Shown: positions 17,990-29,905, counted from the first letter of the stretch. The stretch: DNA of 64,000 bases from JAFGBI01 sp964454025 (GCA_964454025.1 CAYVRP010000002.1:77538-141537), one strand, 5' to 3'. Notes: generated by a model not told the origin, from the letters alone. Translations and numbers: made by a program.

Positions 17990-19609
17990 ATGCCCACCTC
18001 CGTTCGAGGTCCGGCCCGTGCGGTTCGAGACGACGGTGCCCCCGGCAGCGCGACCCTGGCCCGACGGGTCGTGGCCGCCGCGGCCCTGGCCGCGGTGTTG
18101 GCCGCCCTGGGCTGCGCCGGCCCCAATCGGCCCGCCTCGGGCCCGGGCGCGGCGCGAGCCACGCGGGATCCGGCGCGCTCCCCGAGGGTCGTCGTGGACG
18201 CCGCGTCGAACGGCGAGGAGGTCGGCCCGCCGCCGCCGCCCCCGGGCCCCCTCGGCGCGGTCGAGTTCCCGAAGGTAGTCCGGACCGACCTCGACGGGGG
18301 CCTGACGCTCCTGGTCGCGCCCCAGCCGAGGACGCCGCTCGCCACGGTGGCGCTGGTGGTCAGGACCGAAGCCGCGTCCCCTGGTGACGCGCCCGGCGCC
18401 GCGCGCCTGGTGGCCCGCTTGACGGGCGCGGCGCTCGAGCGCCGCCGGCTCCGCGAGGGCGTGCGCGCCGCGGGGTGGAGCGCCGCCACGACGGTCGAGC
18501 AGGCCGGGATCGCCTGGTGGTTGCAGGTCGCGCCCGGCGGCGTGGGCGACGCGCTGGCGGCGCTCGTGGAGCTGGTCACCGAGCAGACCCCGCTCGTGAC
18601 GGACTTCGAGCGGGCGCGCGGCCTCGAGATCGAGGGGCTCCGCGCCCGCGCCGCGCTCGACACCCCTTACGCCGCCCGGCTCGCCGTCGAGCGGGCGCTC
18701 CCCGCGCCGGACGGCCGCGCGACGCTCGACGCCACCGCGCGTGATCTCGAGCTGGTTTCGCTCCGCGACTGCCGGGCCTGGCACACCGCCCACGTCGTGC
18801 GCGCGAACGCTTCGATCGTGGTCGTCGGGGACGTCGATCCCGAGGCGACCGCCGGAGACGGGCGACGGATCTTCGCGGCGTGGCGCTCGGCGAGCCCGCC
18901 GCCGGCGGCGCGCGGGAGCTCGGCCGCGGACCCCGTGCGCGCCGACGCGGGTGAGCCGGCGCGCGCCATCGAGCTCCTCTCGCGCGAGGCGGCGCGTCTC
19001 GCGGACGTGCTCCTGGTGGCGGCCGCGCCCGCGGCGACGCCGCGTGAGCTCGCGGCCCTGCAGGCCGCCGTGGCCGTCCGCTGCGCCTCCCTGCGCCTCG
19101 CGCCGCCGCCGGGCGGCGCCGTCGGGTCCGCGGCGCGCCCCCGCTGGTGCACGCTGGAGTCGCACGGCGATGGGCTGGCGTGGCTGCTCGTCGGGCAGCG
19201 AGTGCCGCCCGACGCGGCGATCGCCGTGGCCGCGCAGCTCACGGCGTGGAGCGCCGAGCCCGACGCCGCCGCCGTCAGCGCCGCCGCGGTCACGGCGGCG
19301 GTCCGCGCTCATCTCGGGCAGCTGCCGCTGCGTTGGACCAGCAATCGGTCGCTCGCCGAGGAGCTGGTGCGCGAGCTGATGACGGGCGTCACGCCCGACG
19401 GCGGTCGCGCCGAGCACGACCTCTGGACGTCGCTCACCGTCGAGGAGGTCGCACGCGGGAGCGACGCGCTGCTCGCGGCGCGCCGCCGCCGGCTCGTCGT
19501 GCTCGGTGACCCCGAGCAGCTCGCGCCGCCGCTCTCGCGCCTGGGAACGGTGAGCGTACGCGATACGGTCGACTTCGCGGTGCTGCGGAGCCTGCCGGGA
19601 TCTCGATGA
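17990..19609 (+). CDS. M16 peptidase-like lipoprotein lacking the HxxEH zinc site
   Basis: A 539-residue protein. The ATG at 17990 precedes a long n-region, a hydrophobic segment (VVAAAALAAVLAALGC) ending in a lipobox-like Cys, and a Pro-rich linker. The rest has the pitrilysin/processing-peptidase (M16) fold signature: a strand-rich start (GGLTLLVAPQPRTPLATVALVV), a helix where the HxxEH should lie, and the typical ANASIVVVGDVDP segment in the middle, followed by a second, weaker M16-like half. The helix reads GAARLVARLTG, so the catalytic His and Glu are absent. It is probably a non-catalytic envelope protein. It precedes the nrdJ leader but has no evident link to it. Confidence 0.62.
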   Translation: MPTSVRGPARAVRDDGAPGSATLARRVVAAAALAAVLAALGCAGPNRPASGPGAARATRDPARSPRVVVDAASNGEEVGPPPPPPGPLGAVEFPKVVRTDLDGGLTLLVAPQPRTPLATVALVVRTEAASPGDAPGAARLVARLTGAALERRRLREGVRAAGWSAATTVEQAGIAWWLQVAPGGVGDALAALVELVTEQTPLVTDFERARGLEIEGLRARAALDTPYAARLAVERALPAPDGRATLDATARDLELVSLRDCRAWHTAHVVRANASIVVVGDVDPEATAGDGRRIFAAWRSASPPPAARGSSAADPVRADAGEPARAIELLSREAARLADVLLVAAAPAATPRELAALQAAVAVRCASLRLAPPPGGAVGSAARPRWCTLESHGDGLAWLLVGQRVPPDAAIAVAAQLTAWSAEPDAAAVSAAAVTAAVRAHLGQLPLRWTSNRSLAEELVRELMTGVTPDGGRAEHDLWTSLTVEEVARGSDALLAARRRRLVVLGDPEQLAPPLSRLGTVSVRDTVDFAVLRSLPGSR

Positions 19610-19776
19610 ACGGCGGGCCGGCCACGAGCTGGGGACAGACGCTGTGCGGAGACTGAGGGGCACCTGGGACGGACCTCGGGACAAGGTCCGGCGATGCTGT
19701 GTTCAGGGTACTAAAGTTCAGTCCATTCGTGCCCTTCCCCCCATATCACCCATAGCTTGTGGTTTTTAGTTGCCCG

Positions 19777-19794
19777 ACCCCAACCTGTTGGGGT
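19777..19794 (+). other. 7-bp hairpin with CCTG tetraloop in nrdJ leader
   Basis: ACCCCAA pairs perfectly with TTGGGGT across the loop CCTG. It is the first strong stem in the leader and follows a T-run (19763-19767). Confidence 0.55.
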
Positions 19795-19913
19795 ACACCC
19801 GGTTCTCGCTCGTCGCGTCCTCCAGTGCGCAAGCGTGCAGCCGGCACCCTCGGCACACGCCGAGCCACGGGGCAGGCGGGCCGATAGAGAAACCATACCG
19901 GCTTGCTGTTCGG

Positions 19914-19929
19914 TCCCTCCTAGGAGGGA
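19914..19929 (+). other. 16-base palindrome in nrdJ leader
   Basis: TCCCTCCTAGGAGGGA is perfectly self-complementary; as RNA it would fold as a 6-bp stem with loop CTAG. Its left arm (GTCCCTC from 19913) can also pair with GGGGGAC at 19984-19990, which is part of the stem before the T-run, so two mutually exclusive folds are possible. Confidence 0.5.
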
Positions 19930-19949
19930 GTCGGCTTCGCGAAGAGAGG

Positions 19950-20004
19950 GTCGCCCCCTTCGGTGCACCAAGGAGCGCCGAGCGGGGGACAGGGAAGTTT
20001 TTTT
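19950..20004 (+). terminator. candidate intrinsic terminator or attenuator in nrdJ leader
   Basis: Arms 19950-19963 (GTC, C-run, CGG) and 19978-19990 (CCG, G-run, GAC) pair with small bulges. Seven bases later comes a run of seven Ts (19998-20004), the longest T-run I noticed in this GC-rich window. The spacing between stem and T-run is longer than in textbook terminators, so premature termination is plausible but not certain. Confidence 0.4.
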
Positions 20005-20081
20005 CTGGAGTTTCGCGGAAGCAGCCGAGATCGCCCGCAGCGGCGACGCCGGCTGCCCCCCGGGGAAGGAAGTGGACAGGG

Positions 20082-23597
<3,516 letters not shown>

Positions 23598-23630
23598 CGC
23601 GCGCCGAACGGCCGGTTTGCCCGCTTCATC

Positions 23631-23672
23631 CCGAGATTCTCGCGATCTCGGTGCAATTCCGCGACATCTCGG
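23631..23672. repeat. inverted repeat plus a third phased half-site after nrdJ
   Basis: CCGAGAT (23631-23637) and ATCTCGG (23645-23651) form a perfect 7-bp inverted repeat with a 7-base spacer. ATCTCGG recurs at 23666-23672, exactly 21 bases on, two helical turns. It could be the nrdJ transcript terminator stem (no T-run follows) or an operator for the small gene starting at 23809. Confidence 0.4.
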
Positions 23673-23808
23673 CTAGAAGGGCGGATGTCGCGGCGGGACC
23701 TGGCCCGTGCCGGGTGGGGTTCCGGGACCGCGGAGGGCCCAGGCCCAGCCGTACCCCCGTCAACACGTCTTCCTGTCGTCGCGGGCTCGACCCGCTCGGA
23801 GAAACGCG

Positions 23809-24231
23809 ATGATCGATCGTTCGCCGCTCACCAGTACCGCCGCCCACGTCGCGTTCGGCCTGCTCCTGTCCTTCGGCCTCATGGGGAGCATGTGCAAGAA
23901 GGACGAGGAGCCGCCGCCCATGCCGTCCGCCACGGCCGAGCCCACCGTGGCCGCGCCGACGGTCCTCACCTTCCAGGAGGAGCTGGACGCGGGCGCCGAC
24001 GCCGACGCCGCCAAGCCCCGCGGCACGGGGGCGCCCGCGCAGAGCCTGAAGAACTGCTGCACCGCCCTCAAGCAGAACGCCGCCGGCGCGCCGGATCCGA
24101 TGAAGTCCTACATGATGGCCGCGGCGGGTGCCTGTGACGCGGCGGTCGCCTCGGGGGCGGATCGCAACGCCGCGATGAGCGGGATCCGCGCCGCCCTCGG
24201 CGGCGCCGCCCTGCCGGCGGCTTGCTTCTGA
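23809..24231 (+). CDS. small secreted protein of unknown function
   Basis: A 140-residue protein with a hydrophobic N-terminal segment (VAFGLLLSFGLMGSMC) followed by charged and Pro-rich sequence, so it is exported or membrane-anchored. Cys may be lipidated, although the Met before it is not a good lipobox residue. The C-terminal part has a paired CC (LKNCCTALKQN), further Cys residues at the middle and the very end (PAACF), and Ala-rich helices, suggesting a small disulfide-linked helical domain. Family not recognised. It is the only gene between nrdJ and the convergent thiL. Confidence 0.6.
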   Translation: MIDRSPLTSTAAHVAFGLLLSFGLMGSMCKKDEEPPPMPSATAEPTVAAPTVLTFQEELDAGADADAAKPRGTGAPAQSLKNCCTALKQNAAGAPDPMKSYMMAAAGACDAAVASGADRNAAMSGIRAALGGAALPAACF

Positions 24232-24233
24232 TT

Positions 24234-24247
24234 GCCCCTCGGGGGGC
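24234..24247. terminator. short G/C hairpin between convergent genes
   Basis: GCCCC-TCGG-GGGGC lies three bases after the stop at 24231 and before the convergent thiL end. There is no T-run, so it is only a possible terminator stem. Confidence 0.25.
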
Positions 24248-24336
24248 GCTCGCCGGGTGCCCTCGAGCGTGTCCCCGTTCCCTCGCGGGCGTGGCGGGGA
24301 CGCCGGGGGTGTGATCGGGTCGCGACCCGGGGGCGA

Positions 24337-25332
24337 TCAGGCGCCGTGCTCGAAGCCGGACCCGACCGGCACGCGCGCGCCCCCGACCCGCGCCAGGAGG
24401 GCACGCTGGCCCGCCTCGACGCGCCCGATGCGGGTGCTCGCCGGGTGGGGGCGGTGTCCGCGCGTCGTGATCACCAGCGCGTAGTCTTCACCGCCCTCGA
24501 GCGCGAGCACGAGCGGATCGATCCCGATGGCGGCGCTCACGGCGACGAGCTCCGGGCGGAGCGCGCCGCGGAGCGCGCCCTCGTCGAGCACGACGCCGAC
24601 ACCGCTCGCGCGGGCGAGCTGCCCGACGTCGCCGCCGAGCCCGTCGGAGACGTCGATGGCCGCGGTGGCGACCCGGGCGGCCGCGAGCCCCTCCGCGACC
24701 CGGGCGCGCGGCCGCCGCCAGGCCGCGACGCAGGCGGCGCCCGGGCGCGCGCGACGCCACGCCGCGGGTCCGTCGCGAAGGAGCCGGAGCCCCGCGGCAG
24801 CCAGGCCGACCTCCCCGACCAGCCACACGACGTCGCCGGGCCGCGCGCCGCGCCGGGTGACGACCCGACGCGCGGCGCCGATGGCGGTGGTGGTCACCGA
24901 CAGGACGTCCCCACCGGAGACGTTGCCGCCCACGACCGGGCACCCGAGCGCCTTCGCCGCCGCCGCCTGGCCGCGCCCGAGCGCCCCCAGCTCCGCGCGC
25001 GTGAAGCCGGCGGGGAGGACGAGGCTCGAGAGCGCCGCGACCGGGCGGGCGCCCATCGCCCCGAGGTCGCTGACGGCAGCGTGGAACGAGCGCCACCCGA
25101 CGTCGCCGAGGGAGAGCCACGCCCGATCGAAATGGACGCCCTCGACGCAGGCGTCCACCGTGCACACGACGCGTCCGCGCGGCCACCGGATGACGGCCGC
25201 GTCGTCGCCGATCCCGAGCTCGATCTCGGGCCCGGCGGCGCCGAAGAGCCGCGCCAGGGCGGCGATCGCCGCGCGCTCGGCGACGGTCCCCGCGGCCTTG
25301 GCGCGCCGCCGAGCCGGCGCCGGCCTCGTCAC
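24337..25332 (-). CDS. thiL: thiamine-monophosphate kinase
   Basis: A 331-residue kinase that phosphorylates thiamine monophosphate to thiamine diphosphate. The PurM-like fold signature is clear: GIGDDAAVI at residues 40-48, the Asp-rich VDACVEGVHFDRAW segment, SDLGAMGA, GGNVSGGDVLSVTTTAIG, IDVSDGLGGD and EGGEDYALV. The GTG start at 25332 overlaps the upstream kinase stop in a GTGA. It is the last gene of an operon with a sensor kinase and an MglA-like GTPase; no other thiamine gene and no TPP riboswitch is seen nearby. Confidence 0.93.
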   Translation of the reverse strand: MTRPAPARRRAKAAGTVAERAAIAALARLFGAAGPEIELGIGDDAAVIRWPRGRVVCTVDACVEGVHFDRAWLSLGDVGWRSFHAAVSDLGAMGARPVAALSSLVLPAGFTRAELGALGRGQAAAAKALGCPVVGGNVSGGDVLSVTTTAIGAARRVVTRRGARPGDVVWLVGEVGLAAAGLRLLRDGPAAWRRARPGAACVAAWRRPRARVAEGLAAARVATAAIDVSDGLGGDVGQLARASGVGVVLDEGALRGALRPELVAVSAAIGIDPLVLALEGGEDYALVITTRGHRPHPASTRIGRVEAGQRALLARVGGARVPVGSGFEHGA

Positions 25333-26747
25333 CCCATCGTCTCCTGGTGCGCGGGCAACGTCACCACGAAGACGGTGCCCTGGGGGAAGTTCTCCTCGAC
25401 CCGAACGCGCCCCTGGTGCCCCTCCACCAGGCGCTTGACGATCGACAGCCCGAGCCCCGCGCCGCCCTGCTCGCGGGTGGAGCTCGAGTCGACCTGATAG
25501 AACGCCTCGAACACCTTCGCTCGCTCCGCCTCCGGGATGCCGATCCCGGTGTCGATGACCCGGACCTCCACCGCGGGCAGCGTCCCGGAGAAGAGCACGT
25601 GCCCCGCGTCCTCCCCGTCCCCCGCGTCGAGCGCCCCGTTGCCCACGGTGAGGGTCACCGCCCCGGACGACGGGGTGAACTTGATCGCGTTCTCCGTCAG
25701 GTTGAGGAACACCTGCCGCAGGCGCTCGCCGTCTCCCCAGACCGTATGGGGGCCCGGCGTCGCGGCGACCTCGAGCGTCACCCCCTTCTTGCGCGCGGTC
25801 GGCGCCAACGTGGTCAAGACGTCGCCCACCACCGTGGCCACGTCCACCGCCTCCCGCCGGAACCGCATGGTCCCGCTCTCCAGCCGGGACAGGTCGAGCA
25901 GGCTCTTGATGAGCTCGAGGAGCTGGTCGCCCTTCTCGCGGATGGTGGTGACGAACTCGAGCTGGTCCGCCGTGAGCTCCCCGCCGATCCCCTCCATCAG
26001 CATCTCGCTATAACCGATGATGGACGTGAGCGGCGTGCGGAGCTCGTGCGACACCGTGGCGAGGAAATTGCTCTTCAGGCGGTCGAGCTCCTTGAGCCGG
26101 TCGTACGCCTCCTGCAGGCGCTGGCTCTTGGCCTCGAGCTCCCGGTAGCTCTCGCGCACGCTCGCCAGGTGCATCTTGCTGGTGAGGAGGGCCTTGTGGC
26201 CGCTGAACAGGATGAGGTCGAGCGTGCGCTGCAGGTGGCTCGCGATCTGCCCCACGGTCTGCTGCCGCGCCCGCGGCATCTTCGCCAGGAGCGCGGCCGC
26301 TTGCTCGGCGTCGAGGTCCGGATCGAGCTCGAGCAGGGTGCTCGGGGGCTCCCGGACGGCGAGGGGCAAGAACGGACCGAAGACCATGCGCCCGAGCTGA
26401 CGTCCGTCGTAGCTGATCGCGACCACGCGGTAGACGCCCCCCGTCACCGAGGGGATGACGAGATCGCCGTCGACCCCGGGGTCGGCCGCCTTCACGGTCG
26501 AGATCTCGTCCGCCAGCGCCCGCCGCGCCTGGCGGAGCGAATCGAGGTAGACGTAGAGTGGCGCGGGGTGGCGCGCGTCCGCCAGGACGCGGCCCTCGGC
26601 GCTGAAGATCCGGAGCGGCACCCGGAAGAGCTCGTAGAAACTCGTGGCGAGCTCACCGAGCGCGCTCCGATCGACGAGCGTCTCCAGGGTGGCGCCCCGG
26701 CCGAGGGTCAGGTCGTCGAGGCTCTCGCGCCGCAGGCCCTCGCTCAT
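25329..26747 (-). CDS. sensor histidine kinase with PocR-like sensory domain
   Basis: A 472-residue cytoplasmic kinase without membrane segments. The N-terminal 190 residues (FYELFRVPLRIFSAEGRVL, then a loop and FGPFLPL) resemble the PocR ligand-binding fold. A coiled coil (about 200-225) leads to a HisKA domain with phosphorylatable His234 in SHELRTP, then a HATPase domain with the N box (NLTENAIKF), DTGIGIP and GGAGLGLSI. There is no receiver domain. The ATG at 26747 overlaps the stop of the upstream GTPase gene (ATGA) and gives MSEGLRRES. The partner response regulator is not adjacent. Its signal is unknown, and PocR assignment is by pattern only. Confidence 0.8.
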   Translation of the reverse strand: MSEGLRRESLDDLTLGRGATLETLVDRSALGELATSFYELFRVPLRIFSAEGRVLADARHPAPLYVYLDSLRQARRALADEISTVKAADPGVDGDLVIPSVTGGVYRVVAISYDGRQLGRMVFGPFLPLAVREPPSTLLELDPDLDAEQAAALLAKMPRARQQTVGQIASHLQRTLDLILFSGHKALLTSKMHLASVRESYRELEAKSQRLQEAYDRLKELDRLKSNFLATVSHELRTPLTSIIGYSEMLMEGIGGELTADQLEFVTTIREKGDQLLELIKSLLDLSRLESGTMRFRREAVDVATVVGDVLTTLAPTARKKGVTLEVAATPGPHTVWGDGERLRQVFLNLTENAIKFTPSSGAVTLTVGNGALDAGDGEDAGHVLFSGTLPAVEVRVIDTGIGIPEAERAKVFEAFYQVDSSSTREQGGAGLGLSIVKRLVEGHQGRVRVEENFPQGTVFVVTLPAHQETMG

Positions 26748-27475
26748 CGGGAACCGTCCTCCCCGGCGGGGGGCTCGATCCGACCGCCGACGCAGGTCGC
26801 GAGGATCTCCGCGACCGGGCGCTCCTGCCCCAGGCTCCGCGCCACCTGGGACAGGAACCGCGCGGAGTCGAACCCGAACTTCGCGCTGAGACCGTGCGCC
26901 CGCTCGAGGGACATCCACGTCAGGTGGAGCAGGCCGAGGAAGCTCTCGACCACCCCGACCCCCTGGGTGGCGACGGCGAGGAAGACCGCCTCGCGCCCCT
27001 GCCGGGAGCTCTGCGCGATCTCCGCCTCGCTACGGATCCCCGGCAGGTCCCGCTTGTTGAACTGGATGACGACCGGCATGTGCTTCAGGTTGATGCCGTG
27101 CGCCTTGAGGTTCTCCTTCAGGTCCAGGAAGGAGGCCGCGTTGTTCTGGGTCTCGGACACCTGGGAGTCGGCGATGAACGCGATACCATCGGCGCCCTGC
27201 ACGACGAGCCGCCGCGTCGAGGCGTGGATCACCTGACCGGGTACGGTGAACACCTTGAGGCGCACCGCGAGACCGCCCGGATCGCGAAACGCGAGCGGCA
27301 GGAGGTCGAAGAACAGGGTCCGATCGTCGCGCGTCTCCAGGGTCATCAGGCGCCCGGCCGTCTTCTCGTCCGCCGCCTCGTGCAGCGCCTGCAGGTTGGT
27401 CGTCTTCCCGCTGAGCGCGGGGCCGTAGTAGACGAGCTTGATGGTCAGCTCCCGAGCCGAGAAGTCGAGCTGCAC
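26744..27475 (-). CDS. MglA-type small Ras-like GTPase
   Basis: A 243-residue GTPase of the MglA (gliding/polarity) family. The P-loop GPALSGKTT is at residues 18-26, followed by the family-typical NLQALHE. The switch II region reads FTVPGQVIHASTRRLVVQGAD, the MglA form in which the usual DxxGQ Asp is replaced. The base-binding motif is NKRDLP. About 45 residues extend past the usual C-terminus. The start is a GTG giving VQLDFSAREL. No adjacent MglB/roadblock GAP gene is present. In known relatives, MglA directs motility or polarity machinery; coupling to a sensor kinase and thiL is unusual. Confidence 0.85.
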   Translation of the reverse strand: MQLDFSARELTIKLVYYGPALSGKTTNLQALHEAADEKTAGRLMTLETRDDRTLFFDLLPLAFRDPGGLAVRLKVFTVPGQVIHASTRRLVVQGADGIAFIADSQVSETQNNAASFLDLKENLKAHGINLKHMPVVIQFNKRDLPGIRSEAEIAQSSRQGREAVFLAVATQGVGVVESFLGLLHLTWMSLERAHGLSAKFGFDSARFLSQVARSLGQERPVAEILATCVGGRIEPPAGEDGSR

Positions 27476-27715
27476 CGTCAGGCCCCCCGGGGGCGCCCGG
27501 GACGACTCACCGAAGCCGCTGGCCGATGCGGATCGTGGCCGAGCAGAGGCACCACGAGCAGACCCTATCGCACCTTGCCCCCGCGGCGCACCCCCCGGGG
27601 CGCGCTTGCTGGGACCGGAGCCCGCGCTCGGCGCCGGACCGGTCCGCCCGCGCCCGGCGGGCGGCCACCCTCGCCACTCGCCGCGGGTCGCCGGCCGCGC
27701 CCGCCCGGGGGCGCC

Positions 27716-29104
27716 TCAGCGCGTCCCGGTCTGCCAGGCGCGCCGCGCCGCCGCGAGGGCGGCCTCGACGCGGGCGCGCGCCGGACCCCCGAACAGATCG
27801 CGGCGCTCTACCGCCCGGGTGGGATCGAGCACCTCGCGGCCCGCGGGCGTGCCGCGGCTCGGGTGCACGGCCGCGAGCGTGGCCGCCGGCAGCTCCTCGA
27901 GCTCGCCCCCCAGCTCCTCCGCGCGGCGGACCAGCCCGCCGACGGCGTGGTGCGCCTCGCGGAACGGCATCCCCTCGCGCACCAGGAAGTCGGCGAGGTC
28001 GGTCGCGCAGAGGTGGCCTCGCAGCAGCGCCGCGCGCATGCGGTCGCGCGCGAAGCGCGCGGTGGCGATCGCCCCCGTGAGCGCGCGCAGGCAGACGATG
28101 GCGCTGTCGCAGGCGTCGATGATCGGGCGCTTGTCCTCCTGCAGGTCCCGGCCGTACCCCAGGCAGAGGCCCTTCTCCAGCACCAGGAGCGCCGTCACCG
28201 CGCCGATGGTCCGCGCGCTCTGCCCCCGCACGAGCTCGGCGACGTCGGGGTTCTTCTTCTGGGGCATCATCGACGAGCTGGTCGTGAAGGCGTCGGCGAG
28301 CGCCACGAACCCGAACTCCTGGCTGGACCAGATCACCAGCTCCTCGCCGATCCGCGAGAGGTGGACCCCGAGGATGGCGAGCGCCGCCGCCACCTCCATC
28401 AAGAAGTCCCGGCTCGCGGTGGCGTCCAGCGAGTTGCGCGACGGCCCGTCGAACTCGAGCGCCCGCGCGACCGCCGCCCGGTCCAGCGGGAAGCCGGTGC
28501 CCGCCGCCGCGCCGGACCCGAGGGGGCACTCGTTGAGGCGACGGAGGGCGTCCTCGAGCCGCCCCCGATCCCGCCACAGCATCTCCTGCCACGCCAGGAG
28601 GTGATGGGCGAGACGGCTCGGCTGCCCGCGCTGCAGGTGCGTGTAGGCGGGCATGAGCGTGTCGAGCTCGTCGCCCGCCCGCTCCAGGATGGCAGACGCC
28701 AGCCCTGTCATCGCCTCCACGATCTCGCGGCCCCGCCGCCGCACGTAGAGGCGCAGATCCGTCGCGACCTGGTCGTTCCGGGAGCGCCCCGTGTGCAGCT
28801 TGCCCCCCAGCGGACCCACGAGGGCGGTGAGCCGCGCCTCGATGTTCATGTGGACGTCCTCGCGATCCGGATCCCACCGGAACTCCCCGCGCTCGATCTC
28901 GCCCGCGATCTGCTCCAGGCCCCGCACCAGCTCGTCGGCCTCCGCCGAGGTGATGACCCCCGCCAGCGCCAGCCCTCGCGCATGCGCGATCGACCCGGCG
29001 ACGTCCTCGCGCCAGAGCTCCCGGTCGATGTCCACGCTGGTGTTGAGCCGCGCCATCGCCGCGTCGACGGCGTCGGGCAGACGGCCTCCTCGCGCCACGC
29101 TCAT
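27716..29104 (-). CDS. argH: argininosuccinate lyase
   Basis: A 462-residue enzyme of the fumarase/aspartase superfamily that splits argininosuccinate into arginine and fumarate, the last step of arginine synthesis. The superfamily signature SSSMMPQKKNPD is present, with HTGRSRNDQVATDLRL and THLQRGQPSRLAHHLL. The usual length is about 460. The N-terminus carries the variable part before LNTSVDIDREL. The ATG at 29104 is the first good start. It is transcribed alone or with the downstream GTPase operon, 240 bases away; no argG is in the window. Confidence 0.95.
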   Translation of the reverse strand: MSVARGGRLPDAVDAAMARLNTSVDIDRELWREDVAGSIAHARGLALAGVITSAEADELVRGLEQIAGEIERGEFRWDPDREDVHMNIEARLTALVGPLGGKLHTGRSRNDQVATDLRLYVRRRGREIVEAMTGLASAILERAGDELDTLMPAYTHLQRGQPSRLAHHLLAWQEMLWRDRGRLEDALRRLNECPLGSGAAAGTGFPLDRAAVARALEFDGPSRNSLDATASRDFLMEVAAALAILGVHLSRIGEELVIWSSQEFGFVALADAFTTSSSMMPQKKNPDVAELVRGQSARTIGAVTALLVLEKGLCLGYGRDLQEDKRPIIDACDSAIVCLRALTGAIATARFARDRMRAALLRGHLCATDLADFLVREGMPFREAHHAVGGLVRRAEELGGELEELPAATLAAVHPSRGTPAGREVLDPTRAVERRDLFGGPARARVEAALAAARRAWQTGTR

Positions 29105-29189
29105 CCCTGCTCCGCACCTTTCCGCGCTCCGCGCCGCCCGCGACCGCGCCGAGGAGGCTAGCCGCCGCTCCGCCGCGACGCAACGCGCG

Positions 29190-29786
29190 TCAGTCCATCA
29201 GGGCGCCCCAGAGCTCCTCGTAGGTCCGGGTCCGGACGAAGGTGGGGAACTGCTGCGCCACGGCGTCGGGGCAGCGGAAGAGCACGCCGCGATCCGCCGC
29301 CGCCAGCATGGTCGTGTCGTTGTAGCTGTCGCCCGCCGAGTGAACCCGGTAGCCGAGCGTGCGCAAGACCTCCACCGCCCGCCGCTTGCTGTCGGGGATG
29401 CGCAGCCGGTAGCCCGAGACACGCCCGTCCGGCTCCACCACGAGCTCGTGGCAGAAGAGCGTCGGGTACGCGAGCTTGCGCATCAGCGGCGCCGCGAACT
29501 GGGCGAAGGTGTCGCTCAGGATGAGGACCTGGGTCGTCGCCCGCAGGCGGTCCAGGAACTCGAGCGCTCCCGGGAGCGGATCGATGGTCGCGATCACGCG
29601 CTGGATGTCCGCCAGCTTGAACCCGTGCCGATCGAGGATCTGCAGGCGCCCCCGCATCAGGAGGTCGTAGTCGGGCTCGTCCCGCGTGGTCCGGCGGAGC
29701 TCGGGGATGCCGGTCGCCTCGGCGAAAGCGATCCAGACCTCCGGGACGAGGACGCCTTCGAGGTCGAGGGTGATGAGGAGCGGCAC
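29190..29786 (-). CDS. thrH: ThrH phosphoserine phosphatase / homoserine phosphotransferase
   Basis: A 198-residue HAD-family protein. The HAD motif I is DLEGV (Asp8, Glu10) near the N-terminus, motif II is LSDTF, and the late GDSYNDT provides motif IV. The sequence follows known ThrH closely, including PDYDLLMRGRLQILDRHG and ADIQRVIATI. ThrH removes phosphate from phosphoserine and can transfer it to homoserine, linking serine and threonine synthesis. The start is a GTG at 29786. It sits upstream of argH in the same direction and divergent from the next gene. Confidence 0.93.
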   Translation of the reverse strand: MPLLITLDLEGVLVPEVWIAFAEATGIPELRRTTRDEPDYDLLMRGRLQILDRHGFKLADIQRVIATIDPLPGALEFLDRLRATTQVLILSDTFAQFAAPLMRKLAYPTLFCHELVVEPDGRVSGYRLRIPDSKRRAVEVLRTLGYRVHSAGDSYNDTTMLAAADRGVLFRCPDAVAQQFPTFVRTRTYEELWGALMD

Positions 29787-29905
29787 GGATCGATGGCCTC
29801 CTGGGCGCGGCTGCGGCGCGCAGCATACCGAGCACGCGGCCGCCGTCGAGCGCTCCCGACCCGGGGCTTTACTGGCCGCGCGGCGGCGGCGGAGAATGGG
29901 CCGCG

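Larger units (their letters stand above)
19610..20081 (+). promoter_or_regulatory. long structured leader of nrdJ
   Basis: 472 bases between the M16-like gene and the nrdJ start. The frame in phase with nrdJ is open back to about 19770, but its codons from 19770 to about 20040 often end in A or T, unlike the real genes around it, so I read it as untranslated. It contains a perfect 7-bp hairpin (19777-19794), a compound hairpin (GCGTG at 19833 pairing with CACGC at 19856), a 16-base palindrome (19914-19929), and a G/C stem followed by seven Ts (19950-20004). That is the layout of a riboswitch or attenuator. I find no recognisable B12-box or GEMM core. Class II reductase genes elsewhere are known to be under cobalamin riboswitches. 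Confidence 0.5.

Noticed and set aside
19741..19762. NrdR box upstream of nrdJ
   Set aside because: ACCCATAGCTTGTGGT is partly palindromic but matches the NrdR consensus at too few positions.
19690..20000. Cobalamin riboswitch or GEMM riboswitch in the nrdJ leader
   Set aside because: The segment GCCGAGCCACGGGGC recalls parts of both, but neither the B12 box with its flanking core nor the GEMM GGCAAACC and GGTTACC elements can be placed. I keep only an unclassified structured leader.
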